DNA from: Candidatus Omnitrophota bacterium
Lineage (GTDB): Bacteria > Omnitrophota > Gorgyraeia > Zapsychrales > Zapsychraceae
Direction of reading: 5' to 3'
Length of the DNA: 5,655 nt
Assembly: GCA_016217585.1 (NCBI GenBank)
Contig: JACRHQ010000177.1
Coordinates: 1-5,655, forward strand
The notes below the pieces were generated by a model. The model worked only from the letters and a program-made list of their open reading frames with translations, was not told the origin of the DNA and made no database searches. The position numbers and the translations under genes are program-made. Positions 5,226-5,655 of this stretch are shown here, piece by piece (position 1 is the stretch's first letter; the number at the start of each line of letters is the position of its first letter).

Positions 5226-5228
5226 CTA
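5226..5228 (-). other. In-frame TAG replacing a likely tyrosine codon in the kinase
   Basis: The coding strand reads FSFPA-TAG-PVEEVVDPTGAGD with no frame shift. Related kinases, from memory, have Tyr here (FSAPAYPLEEV), so one base change of TAC or TAT explains it. The codon sits in the centre of a small inverted repeat, CCGGC-TAG-GCCGG on the plus strand (5222-5234). Confidence 0.8.
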
Positions 5229-5655
5229 GGCCGGGAAAGAAAACATGAACCGGTCGCAGTAAAATAACACGCCGTGCTCGCCTTTTTTCACAACGATCAA
5301 TTCCGGCCCGAAGCGGCGCAGACGTTTGGCCGCCCTGATCAGGTTATGCTCCCCCGTGAGGCTCCGGGCCTCGGCGTCATTGGCCACGAACAGATGGACT
5401 TTTTTCATCAGGCGCAGCAGCGATTCTTTTTTATGATTGATCCACAGGTTCATGCTGTCGAGCCCCACCAGCCGCGGCCGGCCCATCAGGCCCAGGACCC
5501 GCATCTGCACGTCGGGGTCGATATTGGCCAGAAATAAATTCGGGATGTCCCGCTGGTGCGCGGCGACGCTCGGCGCGTAATCCAGGAGGACCCCCAGTTC
5601 CGTCGCCAGCGTGACGGCGTTATTATAATCGCCTTCCTTATATTCGCCTTCCCAG
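5226..5655 (-). CDS. PfkB-family carbohydrate kinase, middle part; 5' end beyond window, ends at premature amber
   Basis: Open frame entering from the right edge: WEGEYKEGDYNNAVTLATELGV, then IPNLFLANIDPDVQMRVL, LVGLDSMNLWINHKKESLLRLMKKVHLFVANDAEARSLTGEHNLIRAAKRL and PELIVVKKGEHGVLF. These are hallmarks of the PfkB/ribokinase fold, including the N-D-x-E-A-R-x-L-T-G segment and the KKGExG strand. This subgroup is usually annotated only as PfkB family carbohydrate kinase, related to heptose-phosphate kinases; the phosphorylated sugar is unknown. The frame stops at TAG (5226-5228) after FSFPA, yet the homologous sequence resumes in the same frame after the TAG with PVEEVVDPTGAGD. The N-terminal part is outside the window. 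This looks like one kinase gene interrupted by a single stop codon, a pseudogene, a sequence error or a read-through. Confidence 0.85.
   Translation of the reverse strand, partial: WEGEYKEGDYNNAVTLATELGVLLDYAPSVAAHQRDIPNLFLANIDPDVQMRVLGLMGRPRLVGLDSMNLWINHKKESLLRLMKKVHLFVANDAEARSLTGEHNLIRAAKRLRRFGPELIVVKKGEHGVLFYCDRFMFSFPA

Noticed and set aside
5226..5228. Pyrrolysine or general amber recoding in the kinase
   Set aside because: TAG is used as a normal stop by the adjacent small gene, the site is a usual Tyr position, and no pyl gene is visible. A mutation or error is simpler.

Overview
All seven protein-coding loci lie on the minus strand, so the window reads right to left. The order is: a PfkB-family sugar kinase (enters from the right edge, broken by an in-frame amber codon), a small PQ-loop/SemiSWEET-like membrane protein, era, nnrE, nth, an ATP-grasp ligase of the D-Ala-D-Ala ligase superfamily, and kamA (lysine 2,3-aminomutase, leaving by the left edge). 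I found no plus-strand gene, tRNA, rRNA, CRISPR array or transposase. The source is a GC-moderate, Gram-negative-type bacterium. The kamA/ATP-grasp pair and the style of the kinase recall Omnitrophota or related candidate phyla from metagenomes, but this is a low-confidence impression, not a demonstrated placement.

Layout. (1) 5655-3750: kinase, PQ-loop protein and era are tightly packed. Gaps are 11 nt and then a 23-nt overlap, so they probably form one transcript. The 5' end of era contains a perfect 38-bp palindrome. (2) 3749-3560: a 190-nt gap with three consecutive inverted repeats, one resembling a dispersed intergenic repeat. (3) 3559-2200: nnrE and nth are 16 nt apart and probably co-transcribed, joining NAD(P)HX repair with oxidised-base repair. 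A short heptanucleotide repeat spans their junction. (4) 2199-2007: an AT-rich gap with a promoter-like sequence and a hairpin plus seven Us that ends only 8 nt before the next start codon. (5) 2006-1: the ATP-grasp ligase and kamA, 14 nt apart, with a strong ribosome binding site for kamA overlapping the ligase stop.

How the genes may work together. The ligase/kamA pair is the most suggestive accessory unit. KamA should make beta-lysine from lysine. Its last visible codon is the aspartate that binds the lysine side-chain amine in the clostridial enzyme. The adjacent ATP-grasp enzyme lacks the usual Ddl N-terminal substrate motif, so it could join beta-lysine or a related amino acid to another molecule. 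The terminator-like hairpin in its leader suggests expression of the pair may be controlled by attenuation. The remaining genes are housekeeping or metabolite repair. The most notable sequence oddities are the 38-bp palindrome in era and the amber codon in the kinase.
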